From positions 15,206,202 to 15,270,201 of the forward strand of contig NC_049991.1 in NCBI RefSeq assembly GCF_000003815.2: a stretch of DNA of 64,000 bases, in the 5' to 3' direction. Each line of letters opens with the position of its first letter. Position 1 is the first letter of the stretch. The translations under genes and the position numbers were made by a program. Below, piece by piece: positions 11,901 to 26,900 of the stretch. This DNA is from Branchiostoma floridae. Lineage: Eukaryota > Chordata > Leptocardii > Amphioxiformes > Branchiostomatidae. A model generated the notes under the pieces. That model saw nothing but the letters and a program-made list of their open reading frames with translations. It had not been told where the DNA came from and did not search any database.

Positions 11901-14900
11901 ACCACACTCCTGCGAACTTTGACATGTCATCGTGACGGACAGGTACCGGCTCGATCTGAAATCTTCAAGATGGCATCTCACTGATTGACAGCGAGTGACC
12001 GCTGAGGTCCACATGCCGAGAAAATATGACTCCCAGGCCATGTACAGGGCACGAAACTGCCAAGGTGTCACCAATATGTCAGGAGAAATTCATGGATCCC
12101 AGTTTATATCATTACATCAAGTGCTCGACCCGTCCACATCAATTTATTTGGTAACCTTTGACTCGGAGGAAAATTTACTGCAGACAAGCTGTCAATCTAT
12201 ACTGCATGTATTAACCTTGCGTCTGTAAATTCAGTAACATTTCCTACGTTTCAACCGATAGATTTTTGATAGATTACCTCTATTTGTTTAGATAGCGCAA
12301 ATAACGAGCAGATTAAGGAAATTCCAACATCTGAATTTGTCTCCTGGCCGAGCTCCATGAAACAACATGGCTGCCGTATTTTATGTACCCTGGTCAGGTA
12401 GCAACATGGTTATATAAAGACTGATACATCAGCTACCCACTGGATCCATCGATATTCCCGTAATCAAGCCACTTAAGGCCCCTGCCCATCAGGGCGTTCA
12501 GTCAATTCATCTGTGTTCCTCTATTCGGTGCATGTTTGACCACTGACCTAACGGCTCGACCTATCAATTTCGATTAAACGTAATCGACAGGCTGTGACGT
12601 GTGCTATGTACATGTACATACACGCTGTACTCTTGTAACCCTTGTGTGGAGGGATTCCGCCTCATCCTGCATTACCTGCGCGCAACTCGGTCCTGTAAAA
12701 CGACTGGCGATGATGTCCACGGAATAATCAAGTGCACTTATTAGCTTTAGTATATATTGGACGGGTTGAGACGATCACTACAACATTCATGAAAGTGTAT
12801 CTTAAAGTATCAATTGATTGAGCCGATGCTTGATTTCACATGCCCAACTGCAAATTCCGTGTGCTTTAATCAACAATCGAAGTTACCAGCCAGAAAATAA
12901 ACCTGTCATGTTCAATACATTTATTCAAGGAGAGCAAGACTTTATATTCCAAAGGCTCTGTGATGTTGTGAGTGTGGCGTCAGCACTGGCAGCTGATGCG
13001 CTATGGATGAGGTGACAAATTTATGCGCATTTCCGGTTGCTGGATAGGTGTATTCAGTTAGCATTACTCTCCTTCAGCTGACTGAAGGCGATGGGCACGG
13101 CAGCCGAACAACCAACATGGCGGCAACGCCCAACTTGCCATCGGGTGAAATATTACCATAAGCAGTGTCCATCCCCCGGGGTCTGTTTGTGCAAAACGGC
13201 TGTTTCATGCTGATGTGCAATAGAAAAATGGATCCAAAAGGATCAACGTGCCGCGAATTCAAATACTAGCACGACCATACCTGCTTCTCTGTATCGGAGA
13301 GGACTATGGTTGGGCGGTGTTGCGATTTATGATTCCATGATTTTCAAAAAAAGCTACCGTTTTCAGATGTGAAAATCAAACTGTACAGCCTCGTTCAAAA
13401 CATGTACTACTAGGTAATCTCCAAGCAGATCCTACTGTAGCATAAGATAGTATCTAAAGCTGGCAGAGGAGTGAAGTCGGCTTAGTGGTGTATTTAGCTA
13501 CATGGCAAATGGATACCTCTTGACTGACTACACTCCTTGGCCAGTTTGGTACTATTTTATGCCATTGTAAGATCTGCTTGGATATTACTACCAGGGGCCT
13601 TTTCATCCCCAATCCAATTGGCATAATAGCCTCTACGAGAAAACGGCGGTCTGTTGGGAAGTTTCGTCGTTTATGAGTTGTCTGTATTACCTACTCTGCC
13701 TCAATTGATTTAGCTCAAAGAGATCTCTTTGATGTGTCTTTATGTTGTCATAAAGGTCTAACGCTGAGTCTAGTGCCCTTTTTTTCTGTCATCGACGTCG
13801 AAAGGTTGTGTGAGGTAAGGCTCTCTGGTGTGTGGTGCAAGACAAATTGTTAGCTGGAGGAGGATACGCTGCCAAGCCGTACATACATATCCTTGTACCT
13901 GCAGTCCATTCAAATTGGCCATCACTATCTGCCTGTCGCTTGGGGCAGTCACTCTGTTCGTCAGAAGTTTCTAAACGAGTTTCTCGGTTAGTCCATGTTC
14001 CTTCGACTGTTCAGGTGGCATCTTTAGGCGCCGGTAGAGGATCAAACACTCTCTAGAGAATGGTGGGCTGGAAGTAGGGAAGCCACCGGCGCTTGAAATT
14101 TCTACTCCCAAGCATGTCATTAGACATGTTCAATCATTCCTGGTTGTCAAATAAAATGAGAAGAAACCGACCCGACGCACCATTGCCTTTTATTCGCGCT
14201 GACAATTAAGAATCTCCCTGCTGTGAACATCTTGTCGACAGCACCAGCATCGTCACTCTGTGTGCGATCGATTGCCTCCGCCCCTGTGTACGTGCAGGCA
14301 CTGTGTCTGTGTGTTACATAACGTTACCTCGTAAGTTAGGGCATCCATTGGAGGGGGGAGGTTAACGTTGGTCAAGATAAAAGACAGAAGTGATCGGATA
14401 GGATCCAGAACGTTTGATGATGTTTTAACCGCTGCCAGATAGAATCTTAGCGGGGCAGGTTGCCAGCTCAGAGAAAAGTTGACTCAACGAAAGTAACTGA
14501 AAGTTTGATTTATGAACAGTTGTTGGTAATTGTGTACAGGCCCAAAGCGCATTGTTACAGTACCTGTTTGTAGTCTGTCTTCTTTAGACATTTAGACGGT
14601 TTTCTATTTGGGCCCCCATTAGACCCCTAGACGGTGATCTCACTGCGACCTAAATTGGATTTATATAATCCTTGACTTTATAATGGGAATATCATGAAAA
14701 ATGTAAAAGCGTCACTGAAAAGAGAACAAATCTTAAAAAGCGATTCTTTTTCATCTATCAAATATAGTATGGGCGCTCAAGATCATTGGGCGCTCTGTTA
14801 AATCACTCTGTCGCAGCCCTGTGGAATTGTATCAGCCATCCCTGCTTACATCATGTTCAACATAACACAATGCTGGGGATACCACTGGCGGGACATTTGA

Positions 14901-17900
14901 CTAGATCCGATAGCTGGTAGAATGTCTCACCAAATAAAGTCTTGGCGACCACTACATATTGTTTTCTATCCATTTCGCGCTTCTTTATCCCTCCGCTCCT
15001 TCAAATGAACACAACGCCCATCTGCCACCAGCAGGAACTGCATTGTTCCAACTTTTCCACCATCTCACATGGCCGCCATCTTGATTGGATCTGGCGACGT
15101 CGACAGTCACACTACCCATGGCATTTTACCATTTGGACCAACGTTTCCGGTGTTCGACATTTAAGCAAACATTTAAGCAAACTACAATGACATTCACCTA
15201 ACAGTAACACAATCTTTTTCAGGAGATAGCTTTTAAATGTCGTTTCATTTCAATAGGTCTCCTCAAAACGTTCCAATAATTCACTCCGAACTTGCTGAGA
15301 GAAGTCAGCAAGTCAGTTTTACTTTTCTTCCTGGCATCAATTTCGTTCGACTTTTATCTCCTGCGTCTCTCCATAGACGCTCGTTGTCTGGAAATAGTTG
15401 TTCTCTGACAGTCGTTGAATATGGGTCAACGTAGAAGTCAACCAATTTTCCGTCTGAGTACTTATACAACTGAAGTTACATAAAACCCAATTTACAATCG
15501 GAACACCTTGGGATCCCTCCACTGATACGTACAGCCTTGCAGATCTGTGGAATGGTATGAAAGTCTTGCAAAGATATTGTTCAAATACAATTCGATCTTT
15601 TTCCTGTGGTAGAGTTCTATTGTGTTAACATCAGCAGCATCATTGTCCTTTCCGTCCTGACGGACGCTCTATTCACCGCCGATGGGCCCGGCAGTGAGCA
15701 ACAAGGCTAGCCAGACTTCTACAGGGCTTTCGGCATGTCTCACAACAGAATTCTATTGTTTGACATTGTTCATGTCTCTCCCTTCTTCTGTCAGCCTACT
15801 GTGCAAATAGGAACACCTATAACATAGGGAACTACATTTTGTATACAGACATAATTTACAATTGAGTAACATTTGCATACGGTCCTTAGGAGTAAGTGAA
15901 TTGACATGTTCAACCAGTTTCTCTAGTTAGCTGTACGTGTATTGAATTGTTCTGACAGTTCATTGACGCTGAAGAAGAGTGACGGATGTCACTGGAAACG
16001 TCTGGAAGTACATCTCCGTTTTTTAATCCAGTTGTAGACATTGAATTGTATTTGAAAATTGTTTACCTGGATGTCTAACCTTCAAAAACGTATGCAAAGT
16101 TTTGTATTCTCATTTCCCACAACGTCCTTGCAGAGATGAACAATCGTGACGTCAAGGCATTTGCAAGAAGGATCATCCAGCTATCTCCGGTCATTGAAAA
16201 AAGATATTGAGCCACTTATTGTATTTTTCCGCAAGTCCTATCGAGACCTCTGGACTCCATTTAGAATTCCCCTTCCGTCTGGATGGCAAATTTCCCCGCC
16301 AGACACTTCCGGCGATGCTGACGTGGCGATGATGCATTCGAGACAAGATGGAGAAAGAAGGGTTGTGGCCCCCCGGGGCCGTCAGACCATACAAGAAAAT
16401 TAATCTCCCAAGCCTTCAACCTATCTTAGATTATCTTACTTAGCCTTCGTCAAGCACTTCGCACAGGCAATAACAACGGCCTGACCTCTGCTTGATAGAT
16501 GCAGGACCTTGCGGGAATTTCTTCGAACTTAATTTGCTGTTCTGAGTGGAAGCAGTGGCTGCAATTCCCGTAGTCTTGACGCTGATGAAGTGGGAGGGGC
16601 GGAGTTACCGCGGAGTGTGAAGGTTGAGGAAATGAGATGTCTGTAAGATTAAGTGCAGCAGCAAGATGTGGTCGTTAGAGACAGCTCTGACGTTGGGGAA
16701 ATCATATTTTACCACGCCGTGATGACGCTGGCCTTGGTGAGAGGTGCCGGTACGGAGCGTGAATACTGCAGCTAAGTAGCTTCTGCTTACTAATAGGCAG
16801 CGCGTCCGCTAGGCGCACATTACCCAATAAAACATGTCGTAATCTAGTAGTTTCACTGCACATTTAGTTAAGCGCTATAAAGGGCCAAGGCGCATTAGCG
16901 AGAGGCTCGGTGGATCACGAACTTGCCATTATTGTTATAACCTGCGCTATAACACATAATCTGCTTGGGCGGTTCAGGACGTGCCTATGGCGCGGAGTCC
17001 CAGTCCATGACGACTTAGGGCGAGGTCACATTTATTTGCCGTAGGTCGTCGTACGACTTGATGTCAAAGGATTTTTAATACCCCTGTCACATTTGGCGAA
17101 ATCTATCGGACGACGATTCTGCGGCAATCGCTCGAGTCTCGCTTATAATAACAATTGCACAAGGTACAAAGTATGGCTTATATGTGACAGGGACGGTTTT
17201 CAGTTAAAAAATACGCGCAACCCCCTGTCGATCTAAATATGGCCGATCTTCCAGCGATACGCCCGAAGATCGTGGATAATGTGACAGGGGTATAAGGGCG
17301 TGGTCACATAGGTCGTGCGATACTCGTACGATTTTTAATGCCAAAGGATTTTCAAGCAGGCCATTACAGAACGAACCACCGACATGGATACAAAACAGAC
17401 CTTCGTTAACCAGATCAGTTGAACTTACAGGAGACGTACATTTTTGTCCTTCAAAATGCTAGAAGTGTGACAGCGCCATAAGCAGGCGGGGACAGATCCA
17501 ATAAGCCTGGGTACTATGCGATTTCTACGGGGGCTCCTTGCACTCGCTGCCCTAAAATGGCGGGCCCGGTAGTGATCGGATGGCACCAAGGCTAGGAATC
17601 AACCTGTGACAAGGATCCAAGTCTTTCTCTGCGACAGCAAGACAGCTGGATTGTGTACGACATATGTACACTAAGTGCCATCAGATTGTGGTTGTAAGAC
17701 CGTACAACGAATCACCAAACTAAATCTGATCTTTAAACGCACGTTAATTATTCGTAAATGCATACTTTATGAATTTACGCATACGTCAAAGTCTTCTTAA
17801 TGATTAGATCTCGTGCAGTGAATGTCGCACAGACAACACGATATGAACGTAAAAAGTAGCTAAAGAACACCTCAATAACTCAAGACGTAGCAACATTTGC

Positions 17901-20900
17901 GACACGCGTCATCTGTTAGGTCTGTGTGCGACGATGAAGGTTAGACATCCCATACAATAAGATACACCATATAGCAATTACTTAAGTACTGCCTGTGTAT
18001 GTAGTGGGTGACTTCCAAGTTCAGATGATTTGTACTTCCACCCTACTTTGTATGCTCTTCACGGCTGTGTATCAGACACACATGAGATACCGCGGACAGA
18101 CTAAATCTAACGCCAGCGAGCAGCTATGTCACGTCGACAGTTAACGCGGCAATGAAATGTTACAGTCGTGATGATAAATGATCAAATCTTTCTACCCATC
18201 ACAGACGGACGTACCTCATGCTCAACAGCCAGGCAGAAACTCTAAACCTTCTGTTTTATTTGCAACGTTTTGGGCGCTGTCACATAGGTCGTGCGGTAGT
18301 CGTACGATTTTGATAAGGTAGGATTTTCAAGCAAGCTGTGACAGAAGCAACCACCGACAAGGATCCAAGACAGCCTTTTGTGTTACAAGACAGCTGTACT
18401 CTGAAGGAAACATGCATGGCTGTCCAAAAAACAAACACCTTAACTTAAGTTAGCAATCGTACGACGATCTCAGGAACCTTTGCGACCTTGCCCTAACTTG
18501 TTTTAAAAGCCCGCGATGGTTTATTTTCCATAATTCTGTACATAGATACACGACTGATTTCATGCGTCAACAATGACTCAGCCCTACCCCTGATAGCTCA
18601 TTTATCGTGTGATAACCAAATGACTGCAAACGAGGGGGAATCAATCAGGTTCGTCTAGACAAGACGGTAAACAAATGATAATGATTAAATCCCAGGTGTT
18701 CTATTTCCTACATTAATACTCAGATTTGATGACACGCACCATGAACAGAATTAAGAGAAAATACTTTTTAACGAGAGACTTGTAAGTACTGACTAATCAG
18801 GGAATTGTTAATGCTAATCAAGAACGCGTGGCCCAGACCTTTCAAATCTATCACCTTCGCTAAGGGAGGTATGTTTTCGGTGCCGCTTATTTGTGGGGTG
18901 AAGAGTTGTATGTTTCTACCATAACTCAAGAAATTGTGGATGGATCCTAATGGCATTTGGTAGGTGGTAGGGTTTGTGGAAACAAAATTCGATAGTGAGC
19001 CTGATGGCGGCTTTCTATGGTACAGCAGTGCCACTTTTGATGTCTCGTTTTGTGGACGTGCTATGGTCATGACTTTCGAGTGGTATATAACTCTTGTTGC
19101 ATAACTCTTGTTGCATAACTCTTGTTGCATAACTCTTGTTGCATTACGGTGGCCGACAGCAACAATGGGCAACACACATATTCTTTTGGTTAACACACCT
19201 ATTTTTATGACCAACACATCTATTTTCTGCGCAATACACTTGCTTTTGTTTGCGCTACACACTTACTTTATTTTGTGCAACACACTGACTTTTTTCAGTG
19301 CTGCAGATTTACATTTTTGCGCAGTACACTTACTTTTGTTGCGCTGCATATTTATGTTTTTGCGATGCAAATTAAGTGTGTTGTGCAGAAAATAGACGTG
19401 TTAACCAGGAAAATTGGGTGTGTTGCCCATTGTTGCTATCGGCCACGGTACATCATATCTCGACCATGCATGGATGTCAGAGTAGGTGATCAATAACCAG
19501 CGTCTTTAATCCGGCGGCGCACCTTGGCTGATCAATATTGACACATGACCTTCGCTTCTGTGGAATCCTCTCCATCACGTCAATGGAACAGAATCAAATA
19601 TCGCTGAGTCGATGTTCCTCTAATTAAGTGCGAGTGAAGAAATGACAGTTCATTACGGATCTGGTTCCACCCACCGCCGTGGCGCGGTGTGACGATCTGG
19701 GATAAGAGGACACATGTGAGGAATCACTCACAAACGATTTTGCAATGCAAAATTGCTTCCCTGTGGGGTACGTACAATCTAAAACTGTTTAAGACAAGGG
19801 TAAACAAACACCTGTCTTCAGTATCCAGCACTGTAACCCAAAACGCCTAAGTGGCTCCACGAGCCTTGCTTTGTGGTGAACTTCAAGTAAATATAAAAAA
19901 AATCATAGCAAGAAATGCGCTGTGCTGATGACATGGTTTGACTCAGGGAATTTTCATTTAACTAGAAAGGTGCAATCAAATATACCGGCAAATGCATAAT
20001 ATTTAGCTTCATGATCACATAATCCAGCCTAGCAAACTCCTGCTCCATCTGTCGTTCTTACTCAAACACACTCATATATTGTGACCAGCCCCTCAAACTG
20101 TGCCCTGCCACTTGCTACATAATGTAATCACCACAGGGTATCTGCTACTTTACCAGCAACCATGGTGACAGTTATCTTGTGTGAACTAATTTGTTTGGAA
20201 CGGAATTAGGTGATTATTCTGATCAGTATACGTACCACTAATATTTCATATGTATGATTTCCATTTCTTTTTGGGACGTTGAAGCAACGATAAGTAGAAC
20301 ATATACAGGTCCCAGAGTTCGGACAGAATTAACTATTTCCCTTCACATCGATGCCTACGAAATGTTCCGGTACAACAGTGACGTCAAAAGCGCTTTTGAA
20401 TTCCCAGCTAATTGAAGCCGCGAGGGCAACGATGTACCGGATTGAGCACTGAATACTGGATTCTCAACTGGCGGGTTTCCAAAAGGTGCTCTGGAGGGAA
20501 TCTCTAAATGATGACTCGATGAAGTTTAGGCATCCAGAGAATGAGAATAAGCTACGAAAGTTAGTCGAGACACTTGATAAGTTTTTAATCTGGTCAGACG
20601 TTTTAGATAACTTCCGCTGGCGATCGTAACTTTTGTATCGAGTACTAATCTCCAGGCAGATTTACCAGTGGCATAAAGTATTATCAAAGCTGGCTAAGGA
20701 GTACAGCTGGCCAAAGGGTGTCATCAGCCACTGGGAGCAAAACACACACCTAGGCCGGCTTCATTCATCTGGCAGCTTTTGATACTATATCTTATGCTAC
20801 CGTAGGATCTGCTTGAAGATTAATCGAGTACATCACGATAGCCATTTGTATTGTTTCTGTACCTTTCCAGGCACGATCCGGTCGACTGGCGCCTTCACCA

Positions 20901-23900
20901 TTGCCAGCCTGGTCATCAAGCTGTTGGGCGGGATCATCAACATGGGAGCCTTGTTCGACAGACGCCGACTGGTGCTGAGTCTCATCACCGGTGTCGTGGA
21001 TGTCATCGCAGGTAAGTTTGTTTATTAATCTTATTTAGATCTCCATTACTTATATATTGTACCACTATTTTTCCTGGAGTCCGCAACAATTCATATACAA
21101 CTAGAAAGGCCGACATTTGCTTGAGAGCAAATACAGCATATTTCAGCCATCTCCCTCTCCATGCAAAACAATACACTATTCCAAAATCACCCATGTGCAA
21201 AAATGGAACACTTTTGTTTAAGTCACTTCTACTAATGACACTTTAGCCCAAAAACGAATCTTAAAAAATTCCCAGTGCAATAATGGACTCTTCCAGTGCA
21301 CCCCCAAAACATGAATAAAATCATTTTAAAGGCAGATATGAAAAAAATGGAAAAAAAACGCCTAAGGGTATTGGCTTACTCTACCCTTGTGCCGAATTTC
21401 AAGTCATTCGGTGATGATTCGATTTGAAGATTTGACAGGAGAAAGAAAGAAACATTTCGAATACAATATATTTCACCATACCTATGGTATGGCTGAAATA
21501 TAATAAAATGAAACATAAGCAACAAACCCAATACAATTTGTGAACAGAAAAAGGAACAAAAATCAAATCGAGGGTAACGTAAGCTGAACGGAAGAGACCA
21601 GAGGTCAACATAAAATATCAGAACCTTTATCTGGGGAGTTTGTATGCAGAAATAATGATTAAAAAAACATAATTGACTTAAATAAACTGAATATGCATAG
21701 TGTCAGAGATGCCGTCAAGTACCAGAATTATCAACCCAAGATCGAGGTCCCCAAAAGTTGGCTTTCTCTATAACTATCGTAGAGTTGAACTCATTGCCAT
21801 CAAACACAGAAAGGGCATCCTAATTTGATAGATTAATCAATGCTTGCATCTAGATGTGCAAAGGTTAGACGTGACAAGCCGTTCATTAGTGTATTGTAAC
21901 CAGTTGCTGCCGCGCCATGTGCTTGCGACTTCTTTCCAACTCGATCGTTAGAGGAACAGTGTGATATCAAACGTATTTCGTCTTCCAACGCTTTTAACAC
22001 ACAGTTGTGAAACTTGTACGAACTTTGATATGCTGCATTGAAACGCGAGACTGCAGCTGGAAGTATGTAATAAGATTCTGGGCCGCTCACTTAATCAGAA
22101 ATTACGCCAGTGTGAAACCAGACAGCGAAGTGAATGAAGATTCATGCTCTTTGGTCTGGGCTGCATTACGGGAAAACCACAAATGGTTTCCGTACAAGAC
22201 ATCGTCTGGAGCAGGCAGAATCACTCCATTGAAGCAGAGTGGTTATTTATATCGACTTCAAAATCTTGGTAATGTGCGCTAAAATACGACTGCCTAATGA
22301 GCGCAAAACTTTTCACCTCGCTAAAAGGGGTCTGGTGTTGAGGTCGCTCCTAATGTACACTGTAGCAGGTTTCCAAGCTGATCAATATATTCTCTGTAAC
22401 AGCAGATATACTAGTAACAAACAGGTGCAGCAGAGACAACACCATAAGGACATGCTCTATCCACCATACGGCACTCAACACGACGGGATGTGACTGAATA
22501 GCTAAGTGGCCATAAAAGGGCCGTTATAGAAGGACCCAAACAGGGTCTAATAGTAATGTGCAATGTATATCAAGCAATGACCTTTTGTGACGCCCTGTAT
22601 AGTACATTGTCTGTACAATTACGAATACAAATACGCAGTCTTAAAAGAATTTACGAAGTTTTTCCGCTCATTTCAAGATAGCCATATTGTAGCATGAATT
22701 TGAAGCTGAGAACAAAATAGTATACAAATTGTATGAGTTGATAATCATATGAATGAATGAATGAATGAATGAATGAATGAAAGACCTTTATTGTACATTC
22801 ATGCCTCGACGGGCTAGGTACAGGTCACTGATCATAGAATTGTACTATTCTATAATCTATGAACCAAAAGCATCCATCGTCATATCGTTTGGTGAGCTAA
22901 AAAAAAGGTACAAAACCTTCCAGATGCAGATCCCTAACAATGACGATCCAATATGGCGGCTAGAAATTCCTTCTAACGTTATTTTGAAACGAGCGAAATA
23001 ACTCGAAAGAATGGTAAGTAAGGCTTGCTGCATATTTTTCATTAATGATTGTATGGACAATATATAGAGGGCGTCACGTTGGGTTTTGTCCCATTTACAC
23101 TGCATATCAGACCCCATTTGGTTCTTTTAGGCCCTTTTATGTCATTTTAGATGTGAAGATGACGTTCAAGAGCTTACCTAGTCGAAAAAAATGTCTCAGA
23201 AGATGTATATCTCTCCCTTTTTCATAGCAGACGCCGCTGAAAAATTGATATGATTGTATGTGAGTAAACCAGAGCCTCCAGGCGCTCTTCTACAACGGAA
23301 CGGGCGATGTGTAAGTGCGATAGATACCGTAGATCACGAAGACATATGGAGTATTCGTGTAGAATGTATCTCATCTGCAGTCATAACTCGCCGTTGGGCC
23401 TGTGCCGGCTTTCCTATTACACTTCTGCCTTTCGTTAAATTTTCACGTCTCGTTTCGGAAAAAAACTGTCATTATTTTCTAAAGATAGATACATTTGTAA
23501 CAGTAATGTACCATTTTTGAGAAATCCTGCCATTTCAGTTTGCACATCCATGGCCATACATCAATGATGTAAGTGCCAATCCAGTATCACAGACGCACAC
23601 AGTTCAATCGCACGCTCTGACGATAAAGCTATCAATATCGGGCTTTTCGGAACGTCTTGGATGGATACAGAAGATAGAACTTGAGAGTGCTTTCGGATTT
23701 ACAGTGAATTTCAGTGAACGTAAACTTCGCCGTCATGATTCTTATGGCTAATCTTAATCATTCTACATCGCGACTGGATGATGTGATCTAAGCCAACAAT
23801 ATCGATTGCATGTGTTATATCGGGGAAAGGTATCTGCCGCGATTACTGCATTAAACTAATCAGTAGACTTAGCAATTATTCATAGTTATATCTAGGCGCG

Positions 23901-26900
23901 CTGGCTGTTGGAATCCGCTGTGAATAATAAACAGACGTCTGAGTCACACCTACTGCAGACTATCCGCCATCGTCTGAACGCTTTAAAACTTAACGCAGAA
24001 GCTTCAACCTTGGAATGCGTCTCTGTAACCCCACCGGTGTTCACCACATATTTCATTCCAAGTTTGTTTGGAACTTTGTTTATTCATGAAAGCTCAAATC
24101 GGCCTGCAGGCCGCTTTTCATTGATGTCATGAGGGAAGCTACGAAGAGGCAGACAACGTATATAACAGAAAAACAGTTAACGCCATTAAAAGTCCTAATG
24201 AGTCCTATAAGTCTATACATACAATTTAACATACATGGAACAAAATACTAGAGTCTTAATAGCGAGAGACCTGATTCGAGTCCATTTATTTCGGTCCTTT
24301 CTGTTACTTTAAGAGTCTCTGAGTCTAGACGTTCAGAATATTGTACGATGTACATTCACATCTTTTCACATCCCTTTCTTATGTCAAATTGAACAAATTA
24401 CATCTTATCTTTAAAAACGACTGGAATCAGATGTCCCTACCTACCACCCTTCATGATATTGTACGATATAAATTCACATCCTTTTTCTTATGTCAAATTG
24501 AACAAACTACATCTTATCTTTAAACAACTGGAATCAGATGTCCCTACCTCCCGCCCATACCCAACAGTTCGCATTCTGTTCACGTTTCACGAAAAGAGGC
24601 AATAATCCCCATCGTGGGGTTCGATGGGCGAGGCGGCACGGCGTGAATTGAAGGAATGCCAGAAAGGTATAGAAAGTCATTATCAAAGTGTCCGGTGTGT
24701 AGTGGGGGCATCATCCTGACCATGGACCGCGGGCCCCGGGCAAAGCCTTACATTTGTTACTGTCATACAGAGCGCCTCAGTAACACACACAGTGATAGAA
24801 GCAATGATAGCACAATCAATAAACATGAAACACATTCAGCCAAGCCGTAATCCGTTCTGCTAGTAACTGTACTTCTTCAAAATATCAATTACCATATAGG
24901 GGTAGATATTACCAGACATTGTTACAGTTTATAACAATGATTATTTTGATGTGAATTCTGAATTCCTTGGTCTTATAACAGAGATTCAGTCAGACGATAT
25001 CAGGGTGTAATTTGGCACGTTACGTGGACGAGTTAGTGCCTTTCCAAGAACATAGTTTACTACATCAGTGCATTTTCCAAGAACATAGATTACTATATCA
25101 GTGCCTTTTCCCGAGAACATAGATTACTATATCATCATCTAGTGGTATTTGTATCACACGAGGCATGCTCAGACCTCCATTTTCCTCGCCTAGTAGGCTC
25201 AGGGGAATTTCAAAGGTAAAAGCGGTGGAAGTATTCTAGTCGGTGATGTAACCAGGTTGACCATTGAGTCTACCCTCTGCAGAGCCTATTAACTCCCAGA
25301 CAGGAGTAAATCCCCATGAACCGCACACTTCATCACTTTCCTTCATGCCAATCCACGCTGAAATATTTAGCCCTTTGGGGAACTTTGTTTCCGTGAACCA
25401 CTCACCACTCCTTGGGTCTAAATGCCCTTGAAAACCGCGGCTGAGAATTAGGTGTTCCTTGCGGTAAAAAGGCCGATGAAGTGGAAACATTAACGCCGAG
25501 GAGAAGACTTCATTCCATGTACAACTGACCAAGGATACCCGCTGAGCCTAAAGTGTATGGCACACTCTTACAGTTCAAAGCTTTTTCAGATGGAAAATAT
25601 TCATGAGACTTCAGTCTACCTACATTTATGGCTTTTGCTTATGAAAGCAAGAAATAAGCTGGGAAATATTGGTCCAAGGCTCAGCGGTACTTTATAGTTT
25701 TCCACAGATGACTGTTGATTCAGGTATACATGGATTTGACAGGAAATTGCAGCAGGAGGAATAAGCTTGAAGGGTACTTTCGAACCGTGAAGGCAACATG
25801 AGATCTAGAATGTCTGATTGCTTTGCTTCCTTGATATCGTGCAGTAAGACCCCATTCTACCAGGGAGGCGACCTCGCTGCGATTCCACTGCGACATAAAA
25901 TTTGACAGAGCGCTCAATGGATTTCATGGATTAAAACTTTTATTGCGATTTCTGTATTTTCAGCCATACTTTACATTTAACACCACTATTGTATTGCTTG
26001 GTGATAATGCACGCTCTAACTTTCACCACCCTCATTGCGGCCTCCTGCGCCAGCTTTTTTGATAAGTATAAAGATACTTTTATTTCCTGTAGTTCCATTT
26101 ACCACAACATCAATGTTTCAGATGAGCAGTGCCCTTGAATCTGCAGGAAGCCTCTGGCTCGGTCAATGCTGTATAATAAAACGGACTGTATGGTGGAGAT
26201 CACGGCCTCTCAGCAGAGTAAATGGACACTTCGGCGACTACAATGAACATGCCCCCTCGGGTCTTTTAAGATTCTTTTCGGATCGCTGCTGCTCATCCCC
26301 CGCTATAGAGGACTGAGTAACTAACAGTGGAGTAATTTCCTCTGGGCTGACTGAAGGCAGAACATGGCCGTGATCTGCCTTTGATGACCAACTGGCTCAA
26401 ACTTGAGCCGCGGCAGATGTAAAGTCCAGATAACGTCCTGGACACCGAAACAGCTTCCACGGGCCCCTTTTGACCAACGCCGGTGAAAGGATGTTATCTA
26501 AATAAGTAAATAACTGCAAATACACATAATTAGATTATCTAACTTGCAATGGGCAATTTCCTCCAGTTGTGGCTTATGTTGCAATTTCTGGACCTCACAC
26601 GAGATTTCCCCATAGACGTTGCAGTGGACTAAAAGACCGTTATTCTATGTTGCAACCGGCGTATTGTATCTTCTTACCTTTGGTTACTAAACGTGCAATG
26701 TACCAAATCGCCATGATACATCTGTACATTCAAGATTCCTCGCGACGTGTAAATCCTGTGATCCCAGATATCGGCGAAGCGTCAATTGACGGTTTTTGGC
26801 TTAGGTAAAGTTTGCAGCCTAAGAAGTCTTTTTCTCGGTTCGATAACAATGGCGGGGTCAAAGTAAAACAGTAATTATCTTCCCCGCAAACGTAACCACC

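Larger units (their letters stand above)
8970..20870 (+). other. TARP intron (11.9 kb), repeat-filled
   Basis: The intron runs from gtgagt at 8970 to the acceptor AG at 20869-20870. It has no exon I can support. It contains a palindromic element (9297-9491), two 9-bp-TSD foldbacks (13415-13587, 20645-20822), a family A MITE (14627-14822), a hammerhead-like hairpin (15969-16002), Harbinger-like MITEs (17028-17478, 18272-18493) and a tandem-repeat palindrome (19087-19445). The stretches between these (about 9.5-13.4 kb, 16.0-17.0 kb and 19.5-20.5 kb) show no genes or clear repeats to me. Confidence 0.85.

Noticed and set aside
18768-19262. 164-codon open frame, minus strand
   Set aside because: It runs through the 14-bp tandem array and the palindromic repeat, giving repeated peptide runs; not a gene.
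19150-19445. CRISPR-like array of 22-bp units
   Set aside because: No spacers; units are degenerate and partly inverted within transposon-like ends.
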